A DNA stretch of 64,000 nt from Mesobacillus sp. AQ2 (GCF_030122805.1 NZ_CP126080.1:3229001-3293000); one strand, 5' to 3'. Numbered from the stretch's first letter, positions 29,093 to 38,062 are shown. A program made the numbers and translations. The notes: generated by a model from the sequence alone, not told the origin.

Positions 29093-29638
29093 TTATTTTG
29101 CAGGATCAAACTGAACTGCTACAGGCTGGAAAGAGCCTAACTCTGTTCTGACCATCTGGATGATTTCGTTTGCAGCAGAAGCTGAATGTTCCTTGGCTTT
29201 CACTGTGATCCTGACATTTTCACCATCCGCACGCACTAGTGCGTCTTCATAGCCCATTGATGTAATCAATGTTTCTAGAATCTGTTCCTTTTGTGAAATC
29301 GCATCAAGCTGATTCATTTTATCGATTGCTTCGCTTCTTTCTTCTGCTGGCAAGTCAGTTGTTGCGGCTACCGTCTGCAGCTCTTCTTTTTGCTTTGTGC
29401 GCTGTTCTTCAAGCTTCATTCGAAGCGCTTCGAACTTCTCATCGCTCGCGACACCGGAAACTACAGTCTTGCCATCCTTCGTTTCAGTCGCTGCTGTTTC
29501 CTTACCTTCTGCTTTCTTCTCTTCAACCCCTGCAAGATCGGACTTCTGCTGCTCTGGTGAAGTGATATAATACACCGATAATACAACCACAAGACTCAAC
29601 ATAGTCAGTAACCAAACTGTTTGCTTTTTCAATAACAT
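29093..29638 (-). CDS. spoIIIAH: Stage III sporulation protein AH
   Basis: 181-residue mother-cell membrane protein whose extracellular domain binds forespore SpoIIQ to zip the engulfing membranes and helps form the SpoIIIA-SpoIIQ channel. One N-terminal membrane segment (TVWLLTMLSLVVVLSVYYITS), a low-complexity Glu/Lys linker, and a C-terminal YscJ/FliF-like ring-building domain (LETLITSMGYEDALVRADG). It is shorter than the 218-residue B. subtilis protein, mostly in the linker. Last gene of the spoIIIA operon. Confidence 0.96.
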   Translation of the reverse strand: MLLKKQTVWLLTMLSLVVVLSVYYITSPEQQKSDLAGVEEKKAEGKETAATETKDGKTVVSGVASDEKFEALRMKLEEQRTKQKEELQTVAATTDLPAEERSEAIDKMNQLDAISQKEQILETLITSMGYEDALVRADGENVRITVKAKEHSASAANEIIQMVRTELGSFQPVAVQFDPAK

Positions 29639-29641
29639 CTA

Positions 29642-30301
29642 TTATTCCCCCTTAGATTTTTTAGGCATGACAGCCACCCGGTGGTTCGGAACATCCAATG
29701 CCCTTGTGACCGCCTCGATAATCCATTTTTTCACTTGTATATTTTCTGCACCTTTCGCAACCACGAGCACGCCTCTGATTTCAGGCTTTTTTGTCTCGAG
29801 TACGATTGGCACCTCTTTCTCACCATTTCTGATGATGACCAGCTGCTCGTCTTGCGATGCATCCTGGACTTTTCGTTTGCCGCCTTCCCGGTCAGTTTCA
29901 TCGGTCGTCTGTGATTGGATGACGGTGTTTTTCTCAAGAACCTTCTTTTCAGTAGCATCCACATTCACCAAAACAGTGACATCCCCTACGCCATTGATGC
30001 CTTCCAGGATTTCGGTCAACTGGGCTTCATATGCTTCTTCATATTCGGAAATGACATCGTTTCCTGCTGATTTTTTCTGACCGAATACAGCCGTGTCCTC
30101 TTCAGTCTCCGCCTCCTTGGTGGCAGTAACAGCCAAATCGGGATTCTGGTCGCCGATGATATTGCCGATCAGCATGATGGCTGCGCCGAATAGGACGACA
30201 ATTATTAAGTATTGGTATTTGCCGGATTTCTTGTCCGGCGGCCCATCCTTGCTGCCCAGTTGTTTCTTGAGCCAGCTCAACGGACCTTTCTCATTGTCCA
30301 T
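29642..30301 (-). CDS. spoIIIAG: Stage III sporulation protein AG
   Basis: 219-residue protein with a cytoplasmic N-terminus, one membrane segment (YQYLIIVVLFGAAIMLIGNII) and an extracellular ring-building domain (EILEGINGVGDVTVLVNVD ... EIRGVLVVAKGAENIQVKKWI) that forms a large ring in the mother-cell membrane. GTG at 30310 is possible, but ATG at 30301 is 8 nt behind GGGGGAG. It overlaps the end of spoIIIAF by 11 bp. Confidence 0.96.
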   Translation of the reverse strand: MDNEKGPLSWLKKQLGSKDGPPDKKSGKYQYLIIVVLFGAAIMLIGNIIGDQNPDLAVTATKEAETEEDTAVFGQKKSAGNDVISEYEEAYEAQLTEILEGINGVGDVTVLVNVDATEKKVLEKNTVIQSQTTDETDREGGKRKVQDASQDEQLVIIRNGEKEVPIVLETKKPEIRGVLVVAKGAENIQVKKWIIEAVTRALDVPNHRVAVMPKKSKGE

Positions 30302-30920
30302 GCTCGTCACTCCCCCCTTCTATCATTATTTGAATAGACTTTTCAGGAACATTCCATTTTTCTGACAGAAGAGAAGATATTTGATCTGTATTCTGAGAGG
30401 TTTGTTTTGATGGAAGGGGTGCATTCGTATCAATTTCTACTTCTCTTACTACTGCCACAGCCTCTCCCTCATCCTCTGCTTTTTTCAGATGGACGATGAT
30501 ATACTCCAGGTTCTCTGGGAAAGGCCGCCGATCCTGATCATTTACTTCAAGCTCGATATTAGCAATCTCCATTCCTTGCTGTTCCATCAACTCCTCCTCT
30601 GCGGCTGTTTGCAATTGGACAGCCATTGTTTCTAAAATATATGCATGCTGAGAGGCTTGTATTTCTTTTTTCTGAATTTCTATTGAATTTTTTATCTTTT
30701 CATCCCCCTGGCCGCTGAACTGGCCCATTTTAGCGATTGCAGTTTCAAAATCAGAACTGAAAAGTTTCATGACCGGAGACAGGATGATAGCGATCAAAAT
30801 CAGCCCTGTCACAATTTTGGTGTATTTCTGGAAACTCGAATTGGGCAGCAGCATATCCAGGACGGTCGCCAGGAGAATGAAGATGATAATATTCGTGACC
30901 CACTCTTTTATAAAATCCAT
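30291..30920 (-). CDS. spoIIIAF: Stage III sporulation protein AF
   Basis: 209-residue membrane protein with two N-terminal hydrophobic segments (WVTNIIIFILLATVLDMLLP and IVTGLILIAIILSPVMKLF) and an extracellular ring-building-type domain. Start ATG follows AAGGAGGGG. Part of the SpoIIIA complex in the mother-cell membrane, 12 bp after spoIIIAE. Confidence 0.96.
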   Translation of the reverse strand: MDFIKEWVTNIIIFILLATVLDMLLPNSSFQKYTKIVTGLILIAIILSPVMKLFSSDFETAIAKMGQFSGQGDEKIKNSIEIQKKEIQASQHAYILETMAVQLQTAAEEELMEQQGMEIANIELEVNDQDRRPFPENLEYIIVHLKKAEDEGEAVAVVREVEIDTNAPLPSKQTSQNTDQISSLLSEKWNVPEKSIQIMIEGGSDEHGQ

Positions 30921-30932
30921 TTCTTCCCCTCC

Positions 30933-32132
30933 TTACCTCACCATCATTGTTAAGTTTCCTGCTGCAATAATGACTGTGATCGTCAGGAAAAACATCAAGG
31001 AAACAATGCCCAGCGCAGCAAAGACATAGATGATGCTCTTACTGATAATATCGAGACAGGTTATGACTGGTCCGCCGCCAAGCGGCTGGAGGATTGCTGC
31101 TGCAAATTTATAGATAAAGGCAACCATGAGGATCTTTATTGCCGGAAAGGCTGCGATGATTAGCAGAATGGCAACACCGGCTATTCCAACCGTATTTTTC
31201 AGAAGCATGGAAGCACTGATGACCGTGTCTGTCGCATCTGTAAAAACGCGGCCAATAACAGGAACAAAATTGCCTGTAATGAATTTTGCTGTTTTGACAG
31301 TCACTCCATCCGTAATCGCTGAAGATGCCCCTTGGACGGAAATGACGCCGAGGAACACTGTCAGCAGGATCCCCAGCAGGCCGACGCTCCAATTACGGAG
31401 CATGCTGGCCAGCTGCGTAACCTTGTAATGTTCGGACAGGATACTGACGATGCTCAAAAGTGTTGATAAGAATAACAATGGCAAAACAACATATTGGATG
31501 AACATCCCGCTGGTGTTCATCATAAACAGAATGACGGGATGGAAAAATGCTGCTGAAATCAAACCTCCGGAAGTGGCCATCAATGCCAGCAGCAGCGGGA
31601 TCAGGGCAAGGATGAACTGGATCATTGTCCCAATCGCGTCATTCGTGTAATCTACGACTACATGGAAGCTGTTGAGCGCAATAATGATGAGAACCATGAA
31701 CACAATGGAGTAGGCTACCTTGCTGATCGTACTTTTTTCGAAGGAGTTTTGCAGTGCTTGAAGAAACATGCTGAAAATAGTCAGCAGGATCAAGGATCCC
31801 AGCAATTTTCCGTTTACTATGAACTCATGAAAGGCGAAATTCACGATGCCTTTGAACCACTCTTTCAACGAGAACTTCTTTTCACCGCTTATAAAATCAT
31901 ACAGGCTTCCTTTCTGGCTTTCTGGCAGATAACCATCATATTTATTGATGATATCTTCCCAGAATCCCTTAAGCTCATCGATATTCAAATCTTCAAGCTG
32001 GGCTCTTGCGATTTTATCCGGGTTGACCACCGGGTTTATTTCCGGTTCATTACCCTCAGCTTGTACACCCGGGATGAAAAAAAATAGCTGGATCAATAGA
32101 ATGCCAAGTATGAACTGCAGACGCTGCTTCAA
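30933..32132 (-). CDS. spoIIIAE: Stage III sporulation protein AE
   Basis: 399-residue polytopic membrane protein with a signal-like N-terminus (LQFILGILLIQLFFFIPGVQA) and about eight later membrane spans. Typical segments include TSGGLISAAFFHPVILFMM and GVTVKTAKFITGNFVPVIGR. It is a likely channel component of the SpoIIIA complex. Start is TTG after AGAGGTGAAAG. It lies 32 bp after spoIIIAD. Confidence 0.96.
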   Translation of the reverse strand: MKQRLQFILGILLIQLFFFIPGVQAEGNEPEINPVVNPDKIARAQLEDLNIDELKGFWEDIINKYDGYLPESQKGSLYDFISGEKKFSLKEWFKGIVNFAFHEFIVNGKLLGSLILLTIFSMFLQALQNSFEKSTISKVAYSIVFMVLIIIALNSFHVVVDYTNDAIGTMIQFILALIPLLLALMATSGGLISAAFFHPVILFMMNTSGMFIQYVVLPLLFLSTLLSIVSILSEHYKVTQLASMLRNWSVGLLGILLTVFLGVISVQGASSAITDGVTVKTAKFITGNFVPVIGRVFTDATDTVISASMLLKNTVGIAGVAILLIIAAFPAIKILMVAFIYKFAAAILQPLGGGPVITCLDIISKSIIYVFAALGIVSLMFFLTITVIIAAGNLTMMVR

Positions 32133-32164
32133 CTTCTTTCACCTCTTTAGGGGCGGGAATTTAG

Positions 32165-32554
32165 TCAGCCCGGAATCAAGCGAATGATCGTTTCAATCAT
32201 TACAGTAAGAATCGGAATTGCCATGGCCAGAATAAGGATTTTGCCGCCAAGTTCGATCTTTGAGGCGATTGCGCCTTGACCAGCATCCTTTGTGATTTGG
32301 GCCGCAAATTCGGCAATATAGGCGATGCCGATTATTTTTAGGATTGTTTCCACATAAACAACATTCACCCTGGCATTGGCAGCCAGCTTCTGAATCATGG
32401 AAATGATCTGATAAATTTGATCTACCAGAAAAAGGAAGATAGCTGAACCTGTGAACACAATCAGCAAAAAGGCAAAGTTGGGCTTTTGCTCTTTGACAAT
32501 CAGTGCCAGAAATGTCGCGATCAGTGCTACACCTGTTATTTGAAGGATTTCAAT
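32165..32554 (-). CDS. spoIIIAD: Stage III sporulation protein AD, predicted ATT start
   Basis: Hydrophobic 129-residue protein with about four membrane spans; the C-terminal part (VYVETILKIIGIAYIAEFAAQ, DAGQGAIASKIELGGKILIL) is unmistakably SpoIIIAD. The first in-frame ATG/GTG/TTG, a TTG at 32467, would remove 29 residues that match the family N-terminus (EILQITGVALIATFLALIVK). Extending upstream, an ATT at 32554 lies exactly 7 nt behind GGGAGGG and directly after the spoIIIAC stop; no canonical start exists in that frame. ATT initiation is therefore proposed. The gene sits between spoIIIAC and spoIIIAE. Confidence 0.88.
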   Translation of the reverse strand: MEILQITGVALIATFLALIVKEQKPNFAFLLIVFTGSAIFLFLVDQIYQIISMIQKLAANARVNVVYVETILKIIGIAYIAEFAAQITKDAGQGAIASKIELGGKILILAMAIPILTVMIETIIRLIPG

Positions 32555-32568
32555 CGCAAAGCCCTCCC

Positions 32569-32775
32569 TTACCCCTGAAATAGGAATACCGATTTGATTT
32601 TTTGAAAAAGATCATCAACAATCGATGCAACCATGAAAAGGATATAGATGAATCCAAACAACGTTACCCACTGTGCATATTCCTTCTTCCCCACCTGATC
32701 GAGAATCGTGTGCAAAAATGCCACAACAATGCCTACACCTGCTATTTTAAAAATGATATCCACTTCTAGACCCAT
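32569..32775 (-). CDS. spoIIIAC: Stage III sporulation protein AC
   Basis: 68-residue protein with two membrane segments; MGLEVDIIFKIAGVGIVVAF and WVTLFGFIYILFMVASIVDD match the family. Start ATG follows AGGAGGAGG. Lies 19 bp after spoIIIAB. It resembles SpoIIIAD in hydrophobic profile and both are small membrane parts of the same complex. Confidence 0.96.
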   Translation of the reverse strand: MGLEVDIIFKIAGVGIVVAFLHTILDQVGKKEYAQWVTLFGFIYILFMVASIVDDLFQKIKSVFLFQG

Positions 32776-32794
32776 CTTGTCCTCCTCCTAAACG

Positions 32795-33310
32795 CTACAT
32801 CAGTAAGATGATTAATAATAAGCCAGATAAAAAGCCGATGCTTTTCACCATTTTTTCGTATTTCATCTGTTTCTCGCAGGCATCTGCTTCTTCTCGTTCA
32901 AGATGGGAAATCGTCAGGAGAATTTGTTTTTGCTGAGAATGCCTGTCATGCCTGCCAAGCGTTTCTCCAAATTGCTTCATGATTTCAAATTCTCCCTGTT
33001 TGAAGGCTGTCAATTTCCAGACTTCTTTCAGGCTCTCTTCCCATGCTGATTTGACTGTGGTTTCAGATTCAGTCAGCTTTTTGGAAAATGTCTCAAAAAA
33101 CCATGAGAGGGGCTTCGCCATTTGTTCAGACAGCTTCCTTGAAGCTTCATGGAGAGGTGTATGCCCGTACATGATTTCCGCTTCCAGTGACTGCAAGGCC
33201 GACTTCAAAAGCCGGAGCTGTCTTGGCCGTTCACTAAGATGCCTCGAAGCCTCAAAACCTGTCCAGGTTGTCGACAGGATAATCAATATAGCACCGATTA
33301 TTTTTATCAT
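32795..33310 (-). CDS. spoIIIAB: Stage III sporulation protein AB
   Basis: 171-residue protein with hydrophobic ends (IIGAILIILSTTWTGFEAS and IGFLSGLLLIILLM) and a helical, charged centre; it resembles GspF-like proteins of secretion systems. Its ATG is the base next to the spoIIIAA stop codon, so translation is probably coupled. Confidence 0.95.
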   Translation of the reverse strand: MIKIIGAILIILSTTWTGFEASRHLSERPRQLRLLKSALQSLEAEIMYGHTPLHEASRKLSEQMAKPLSWFFETFSKKLTESETTVKSAWEESLKEVWKLTAFKQGEFEIMKQFGETLGRHDRHSQQKQILLTISHLEREEADACEKQMKYEKMVKSIGFLSGLLLIILLM

Positions 33311-34234
33311 TTATGTCACTCTCACTTTTTGGCGGATCTCATTTCCGCTTACATCACGAATCGAAGTGATTGTCCCAGGGCCTGAAATTCTTCCAAGTTC
33401 CACAAACCGGTCAAAGATGCCCATTTCTAGGATTGGTTTCAAGGTTGGCCTTTTTTGGATATCCTCAAGAGATTCCCCATGCGTGGTCATGATCAGCTTG
33501 ATTCCTGCGTTGACAGCTTCAAGGATCGCATCGGCATCTTCTTTCCGGCCAATTTCATCCACGACAAGAATATCCGGACTCATTGAACGAATCATCATCA
33601 TCATGCCTTCTGCTTTCGGACATGAGTCCAATATATCCACCCTTGGTCCAAAGGTTAGCTGCGGGACTCCCTTAACACATCCGGCAATTTCTGATCTTTC
33701 ATCGACAATCCCCGCTTTTAAAGGCGGTACTTTTTTGTCAGGAACACCACTTGAAATCATCCTGGCTATATCCCTGAGCAATGTTGTTTTGCCTGTCTGC
33801 GGGGGACCGATGATCATCGTATGCTTCCAGCCGTTTTGGTATATATATGGCATCAGCGGGTCAGCAATCCCGATTTTCTCCCTTGCAATCCTGAAATTGA
33901 AAGAAGAAATATCCCTGATTGCTTTTACAGAGCCATTTTCAAGAATGACCTTCCCGGCAAGCCCGACTCGATGGCCGCCGGCAATAGTAATATAACCGCG
34001 CTTCAATTCTTCCTCCAGGGTATACATAGAAAAATGCCCGAGCTTATTCAACAGCTGGACAGCATCCTCAGGGGGAATGATATACGGCAGGAAGTTCGGC
34101 TTTCCTCTTACCGTTATTTCAAGCGGCCGGTTGATCCGGATCCGCACTTCTTCCATCCCATCTTTGTCATTAGGAGGCACTGCGTCCAGCAATTCAGCAA
34201 TCCGTTTCGGCAAAAAAGATAAGATATCATCCAT
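33311..34234 (-). CDS. spoIIIAA: Stage III sporulation protein AA, secretion-type ATPase
   Basis: AAA-type ATPase of 307 residues proposed to power the SpoIIIA channel. It has Walker A IIGPPQTGKTTLLRDIA, Walker B region MSPDILVVDEIGRKEDADAI and the helical tail. The frame runs to 34285; of two adjacent ATG codons the second (34234) is 7 nt from AGGAGG and is used. First gene of the spoIIIAA-AH operon, behind a sigma-E promoter. Confidence 0.95.
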   Translation of the reverse strand: MDDILSFLPKRIAELLDAVPPNDKDGMEEVRIRINRPLEITVRGKPNFLPYIIPPEDAVQLLNKLGHFSMYTLEEELKRGYITIAGGHRVGLAGKVILENGSVKAIRDISSFNFRIAREKIGIADPLMPYIYQNGWKHTMIIGPPQTGKTTLLRDIARMISSGVPDKKVPPLKAGIVDERSEIAGCVKGVPQLTFGPRVDILDSCPKAEGMMMMIRSMSPDILVVDEIGRKEDADAILEAVNAGIKLIMTTHGESLEDIQKRPTLKPILEMGIFDRFVELGRISGPGTITSIRDVSGNEIRQKVRVT

Positions 34235-34265
34235 CATTGATCCTCCTGATTTTCGCTTACTTAAT

Positions 34266-34293
34266 ATGTATGCCTGCTTGGCCACTTTATGAC
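34266..34293 (-). promoter_or_regulatory. Sigma-E promoter of the spoIIIA operon
   Basis: Minus-strand GTCATAAA (34286-34293) and CATACAT (34266-34272), separated by 13 nt, fit the sigma-E consensus (about GTCATATT and CATACAMT). It lies about 30 nt upstream of spoIIIAA, as expected for mother-cell expression. Confidence 0.82.
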
Positions 34294-34403
34294 CTGCAGA
34301 TTCATTCAGAACGGCTTCACAATCGTTTTTTCAATAAAGATCAAAACGAAAAAATAAATTCAGTTTTGAATGAAAAGACTAGTATTGAAAGGAGTTGATC
34401 AAA

Positions 34404-34556
34404 ATGAATGAGGATCATCAGAAGTTCCAGAAAGTGCAAAGGGCCGACCGCGCTACTTACCTCGGAGGAGGCAGGAGTCTCAAGGAATCGCCAATGACCG
34501 ACCCAAAATATAACAACAAAAATGATACGGACAAAGCACCCGGAGCCGGCGAGTAA
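34404..34556 (+). CDS. Unknown 50-aa hydrophilic protein
   Basis: A 50-codon ORF with a strong ribosome site (AAAGGAG, 8 nt before ATG). The protein begins MNEDHQKFQKVQRADRATYL, contains a GGGRSLKESP turn and ends in DTDKAPGAGE. It is highly charged, with no hydrophobic segment, cysteine or known motif, and looks disordered. It is the first of three plus-strand genes between spoIIIAA and efp. I do not recognise a family. Coding is supported mainly by the ribosome site and codon use. Confidence 0.65.
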   Translation: MNEDHQKFQKVQRADRATYLGGGRSLKESPMTDPKYNNKNDTDKAPGAGE

Positions 34557-34658
34557 TTGATTTTTCCTCAAGATTCACCAATATGATCCCTCCTCGTTAT
34601 TTGTTTTTCTTTTCTTACATAGATATGGGTAAGAGACAATAAATGTGGAGGGATGATG

Positions 34659-35324
34659 ATGGTTAATGGAGGATGTGGTGCCTATAATACGAACAATGCT
34701 GGAAACAATAGAAAAATCACAGTCAGCGGCGAAGGGATTGTTTACTCCGCACCCAACAGGGCAACAGCTACAGTAGGGGTTCGGACAGAAAATCCAAACC
34801 TCCAAGCCGCCCAGACAGAGAATGCGGAAAATTCTGCTTCAATGTTAAAATCGTTACAGAACCTCGGGATAGCAAAGGATGATATAAAAACGGCAGATTT
34901 TCGGATCGATCCCATCTATACCTATGAGGAAGGCAAGCAGCTATTTCAGGGGTATCGTGTCACACATTTGTATACTGTCACTATCAGGAATCTTGCCCAG
35001 GCGGGATTGGCCATTGATACGGCTGTGGCCAATGGAGCGAATGAGGTAATGAACATCCAATTCTCAGTCGCAGAGCCTCAGGCCTTATATAACCAGGCAC
35101 TTTCAATTGCAGTAATCGATTCATACAACAAAGCACAAACCATCGCCCGGACACTGGGATTCCATACTTCCATTTCCCCTCTCTCCATTACCGAGGAAAC
35201 CCAAAAGGGATCTCCCGGCCCCTTCCTGGTTGCTTCAATGGACACTAGCAGCGCAAAAGGAACGCCCATAGAACCGGGCAAGCTGGAGATCAAAGCAACC
35301 GTGACAGGAACGTATATTACTTGA
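34659..35324 (+). CDS. SIMPL (DUF541) domain protein
   Basis: About 221 residues: a short Gly/Asn-rich N-terminus (MVNGGCGAYNTNNAGNN) followed by the SIMPL fold (KITVSGEGIVYSAPNRATA, YRVTHLYTVTIRN, ALSIAVIDSYNKAQTIA, SSAKGTPIEPGKLEIKATV). No signal peptide is present, unusual since many SIMPL proteins are periplasmic or exported. Three ATG codons are in a row; the third is 6 nt from GGAGGG and is used. Function of the family is poorly defined; stress protection has been suggested for some members. Confidence 0.85.
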   Translation: MVNGGCGAYNTNNAGNNRKITVSGEGIVYSAPNRATATVGVRTENPNLQAAQTENAENSASMLKSLQNLGIAKDDIKTADFRIDPIYTYEEGKQLFQGYRVTHLYTVTIRNLAQAGLAIDTAVANGANEVMNIQFSVAEPQALYNQALSIAVIDSYNKAQTIARTLGFHTSISPLSITEETQKGSPGPFLVASMDTSSAKGTPIEPGKLEIKATVTGTYIT

Positions 35325-35333
35325 TAAAAAGCA

Positions 35334-35356
35334 AAGCCAGGCTGTCTGCCTGGCTT
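35334..35356 (+). terminator. Weak terminator after the SIMPL gene
   Basis: AAGCCAGGC/GCCTGGCTT 9-bp stem, 5-nt loop, followed by CTGCATTGCTT, a poor T-run, 10 bp past the stop. Confidence 0.5.
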
Positions 35357-35513
35357 CTGCATTGCTTGATAACTTGACTGATAATCACTTATCGAATGAA
35401 AAAAGAGCCCTCACCAAAACTGGATGACCTTTATCTCCTGACACAATTTGTCTATATCCACTTTTTGATTTTTAAGTTAAAATACCTCTATAAGTATTTT
35501 TAGGAGGTTCATC

Positions 35514-35876
35514 ATGAAGAATTTATTCGCAGCATTCCTGTTCGTCTTGTTAATCACCGGCTGTTCTGGCGGCTCTTATACCGATGTTTCAGTCGACAAG
35601 GCAAAAGAATTGATTGATAGCGGAGAAGTTCAGGTCCTGGATGTCCGTACACCGGATGAGTTCGCTGCTGGCCATATTCCCGGCGCAAAATTAGTTCCGC
35701 TGCAAGTCATCGAAAGCATGCTTTCAGAGCTCGATCAAGATGAAAAGTATCTGGTTGTATGCCGAAGCGGCAATCGTTCAACCCAGGCTAGCGGAATTCT
35801 GGAAAAAAACGGATTTAAGAATATTTACAATATGACTGGCGGATTGAATGAGTGGAAGTTTGATCTTGAACAATAA
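35514..35876 (+). CDS. Rhodanese-like lipoprotein
   Basis: 120 residues. A lipoprotein signal peptide (MKNLFAAFLFVLLITGC, lipobox LITGC with Cys17) is followed by a single rhodanese domain: VLDVRTPDEFAAGHIPGA and active-site loop VVCRSGNRSTQA with the catalytic Cys. It would be anchored outside the membrane and might transfer sulphur or act as a thiol carrier. Start ATG follows TAGGAGG. Monocistronic with a strong terminator. A second, membrane-anchored rhodanese (yqhL) lies at 46793. Confidence 0.92.
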   Translation: MKNLFAAFLFVLLITGCSGGSYTDVSVDKAKELIDSGEVQVLDVRTPDEFAAGHIPGAKLVPLQVIESMLSELDQDEKYLVVCRSGNRSTQASGILEKNGFKNIYNMTGGLNEWKFDLEQ

Positions 35877-35880
35877 ATTA

Positions 35881-35917
35881 AAAGCATCTCGTGAATATTC
35901 ATGAGATGCTTTTTTTA
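35881..35917 (+). terminator. Terminator of the rhodanese lipoprotein gene
   Basis: AAGCATCTC/GAGATGCTT stem extended by a TGAA/TTCA pair, then TTTTTTATG. Confidence 0.9.
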
Positions 35918-35924
35918 TGCTTGA

Positions 35925-35960
35925 ATAAAAAAGAACCTGCTGGCAAATGCAGCAGGTTCC
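35925..35960 (-). terminator. Terminator of efp
   Basis: GAACCTGCT/AGCAGGTTC 9-bp stem with TTTTTTATTC following on the minus strand, 8 bp past the efp stop. Confidence 0.88.
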
Positions 35961-35967
35961 TGAAAAA

Positions 35968-36525
35968 TTATGCGCGTGATACATAAGAAGAATCTGTTGT
36001 ATTGATGATAAGTCTGTCTCCCTGGTTTACAAAGAATGGAACCTGTACAGTAAGGCCAGTTTCCAATGTCGCAGGCTTAGTACCGCCGGAAGCAGTGTCA
36101 CCTTTGATACCTGGTTCTGTTTCTGTTACTTCCAATTCAACAGTGTTTGGAAGCTCGACACCAAGAGTTTCATGGCCGAATTGCATGATGTAGACTTCCA
36201 TGTTTTCCTTAAGGAATTTCAACTCATATTCAATAGAAGTTCCTGGCAATTCGATTTGCTCGTAAGACTCATTGTCCATGAATACGTGCTGGTCGCCGCT
36301 AGCATACAGATACTGCATTTTGCGGTTCTCGATTTGTGCTTTCGCTACCTTTTCACCTGCACGGAAAGTTTTTTCCTGGATTGCTCCTGTACGAAGATTA
36401 CGAAGCTTTGAACGAACGAAAGCCGCTCCTTTTCCTGGCTTTACGTGTTGGAAATCAAGTACACGCCAAATGCCGTTATCAACTTCAATCGTTAGGCCCG
36501 TACGGAAATCGTTTACTGAAATCAT
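35968..36525 (-). CDS. efp: Elongation factor P
   Basis: 185-residue factor that relieves ribosome stalling at polyproline. Three beta domains; the KOW-like N-terminus is [20 protein letters not shown] and the loop [16 protein letters not shown] holds Lys at the tip position (GKG), as in Bacillus, where that lysine is 5-aminopentanolylated. Start ATG follows TAGGAGG. It is downstream of pepQ as in B. subtilis. Confidence 0.98.
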   Translation of the reverse strand: MISVNDFRTGLTIEVDNGIWRVLDFQHVKPGKGAAFVRSKLRNLRTGAIQEKTFRAGEKVAKAQIENRKMQYLYASGDQHVFMDNESYEQIELPGTSIEYELKFLKENMEVYIMQFGHETLGVELPNTVELEVTETEPGIKGDTASGGTKPATLETGLTVQVPFFVNQGDRLIINTTDSSYVSRA

Positions 36526-36547
36526 TGTTTGTCCTCCTAATGTCGTC

Positions 36548-37609
36548 TTATAGAATGATGAGTTCTTTCGTAGAATGCGTCAGTGACTCATTATGGTCAA
36601 GTGTAATCACAGTATCATCTTCAATCCTTACCCCGCCAAGGCCGGCGATGTAAATTCCTGGCTCAACAGTCACAACCATGCCTGTTTCAAGAATGGTGTC
36701 TGAACGGAATGAAAGACCAGGTCCCTCATGTACTTCAAGACCGATTCCGTGGCCTGTAGAATGGCCAAAATACTCGCCATATCCTTTTTCGGTAATAAAG
36801 TTCCTTGTTAAAGCATCCGCTTCTTTGCCCGTCATTCCAGGTTTGATGCCTGCCATACCACGAAGCTGGGCTTCAAGCACAATATTATAGATTTCCATCA
36901 GCTTTTCGGAAGGATTTCCCATCGATACTGTACGAGTGATATCAGATACATACCCATTATAATATGCCCCATAATCCAGGGTTACAAAGTCTCCTGTTTC
37001 AATCACCTTGTCACTTGCTACTCCGTGCGGAAGGGCTGAACGATAGCCGGAAGCCACAATAATATCAAATGATGAAGAGGTTGCCCCCTGCTTTCTCATA
37101 AAAAATTCAAGTTCATTCGATACTTCAAGCTCTGTTCTTCCAGGACGGATAAACTCAAGTATATGTGTAAACGCAGCATCTGCGATGGCTGCTGCTTCCT
37201 TTAATATCTTAATCTCTGAATCAGTCTTTATCAAGCGTAACTTTTCAATTTCACCCGATACAGGCACTAATTCAGCTTCCACGGCTTTATCGAAGGTTTT
37301 GTAAGCTGAGTATGTAACATGATTTTCTTCAAAGCCGAGCTTTTTAATCCCCAGTTTTTTTGCCTGCTCGGCAACCTCATCCTGGATCAAACCTTTATGC
37401 AGGACAACTTCATAACCTTCACATTGCTTGGCTGCCTGCTCTGTATACCTGAAATCGGTGATGAATAAAGCTTTATCAGCACTGATCAGCACCATGCCCG
37501 CCGAACCAGTGAACCCCGTCATATATCGGCGATTGTAATCGCTTGTAACGAGCATTCCATCAATTCCAAGCCTTTGGAAGCTTTCGCGCAATTTTTGTGT
37601 TTTTTCCAT
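36548..37609 (-). CDS. yqhT: Xaa-Pro aminopeptidase family protein (YqhT)
   Basis: 353-residue M24 metallopeptidase. N-terminal creatinase-like domain, then the pita-bread domain with metal ligands: [17 protein letters not shown] (Asp pair), [16 protein letters not shown] (His), TVEPGIYI (Glu) and [10 protein letters not shown] (Glu). Start ATG follows AGAGGAGG. It lies between aroQ and efp; cleaving N-terminal residues next to proline is inferred. Confidence 0.93.
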   Translation of the reverse strand: MEKTQKLRESFQRLGIDGMLVTSDYNRRYMTGFTGSAGMVLISADKALFITDFRYTEQAAKQCEGYEVVLHKGLIQDEVAEQAKKLGIKKLGFEENHVTYSAYKTFDKAVEAELVPVSGEIEKLRLIKTDSEIKILKEAAAIADAAFTHILEFIRPGRTELEVSNELEFFMRKQGATSSSFDIIVASGYRSALPHGVASDKVIETGDFVTLDYGAYYNGYVSDITRTVSMGNPSEKLMEIYNIVLEAQLRGMAGIKPGMTGKEADALTRNFITEKGYGEYFGHSTGHGIGLEVHEGPGLSFRSDTILETGMVVTVEPGIYIAGLGGVRIEDDTVITLDHNESLTHSTKELIIL

Positions 37610-37624
37610 AACCTTTTCCTCCTC

Positions 37625-38062
37625 TTATTCTTCTTCTCTTTTGAATGCTTCAAGCGCCAGTTCATAGCCAAGAAGCCCCAGGCCAGCAATCTGCCCCATG
37701 GATACAGGAGCAATCACTGATTTGTGCCTGAATTCTTCCCTCTGATATACATTCGAGATATGTACTTCGATAACCGGACAGCTAATTCCTGCTATTGCGT
37801 CCCTGATGGCATAGCTATAGTGGGTGAATGCCCCGGGATTGAAGATGATTCCGTCTACAGACGTGTCTTCTGCCTCATGGAGTTTGTCAATCAGTTCCCC
37901 TTCATGATTGGATTGAAAACAGACAACCTCCATCTGCTTTTCAGTCCCTAGCTGGATCATCCGTTCTTCCAAATCCCTCAAAGTACTGACACCATAAATT
38001 CCAGGCTCTCTTTTCCCAAGCCGGTTCAAGTTCGGACCATTAAGCATAAGTATTTTTTTCAT
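37625..38062 (-). CDS. aroQ: 3-dehydroquinate dehydratase, type II
   Basis: 145-residue shikimate pathway enzyme. Typical type II motifs: MLNGPNLNRLGKREPGIYG with catalytic Tyr, FQSNHEGELIDKLHEA, GIIFNPGAFTHYSYAIRDA and EVHISNVYQREEFRHKSV with catalytic His. Start ATG follows GGGAGC. It lies directly upstream of yqhT. Shikimate kinase (aroK) is encoded at 54.9 kb, two steps later in the pathway. Confidence 0.97.
   Translation of the reverse strand: MKKILMLNGPNLNRLGKREPGIYGVSTLRDLEERMIQLGTEKQMEVVCFQSNHEGELIDKLHEAEDTSVDGIIFNPGAFTHYSYAIRDAIAGISCPVIEVHISNVYQREEFRHKSVIAPVSMGQIAGLGLLGYELALEAFKREEE

Noticed and set aside
34781..34800. Extra copies of the array palindrome in coding DNA (for example GGTTCGGACAG at 34781, TTCGGACAG near 58967)
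   Set aside because: Single arms without the partner arm at the right distance, inside codons; chance matches.
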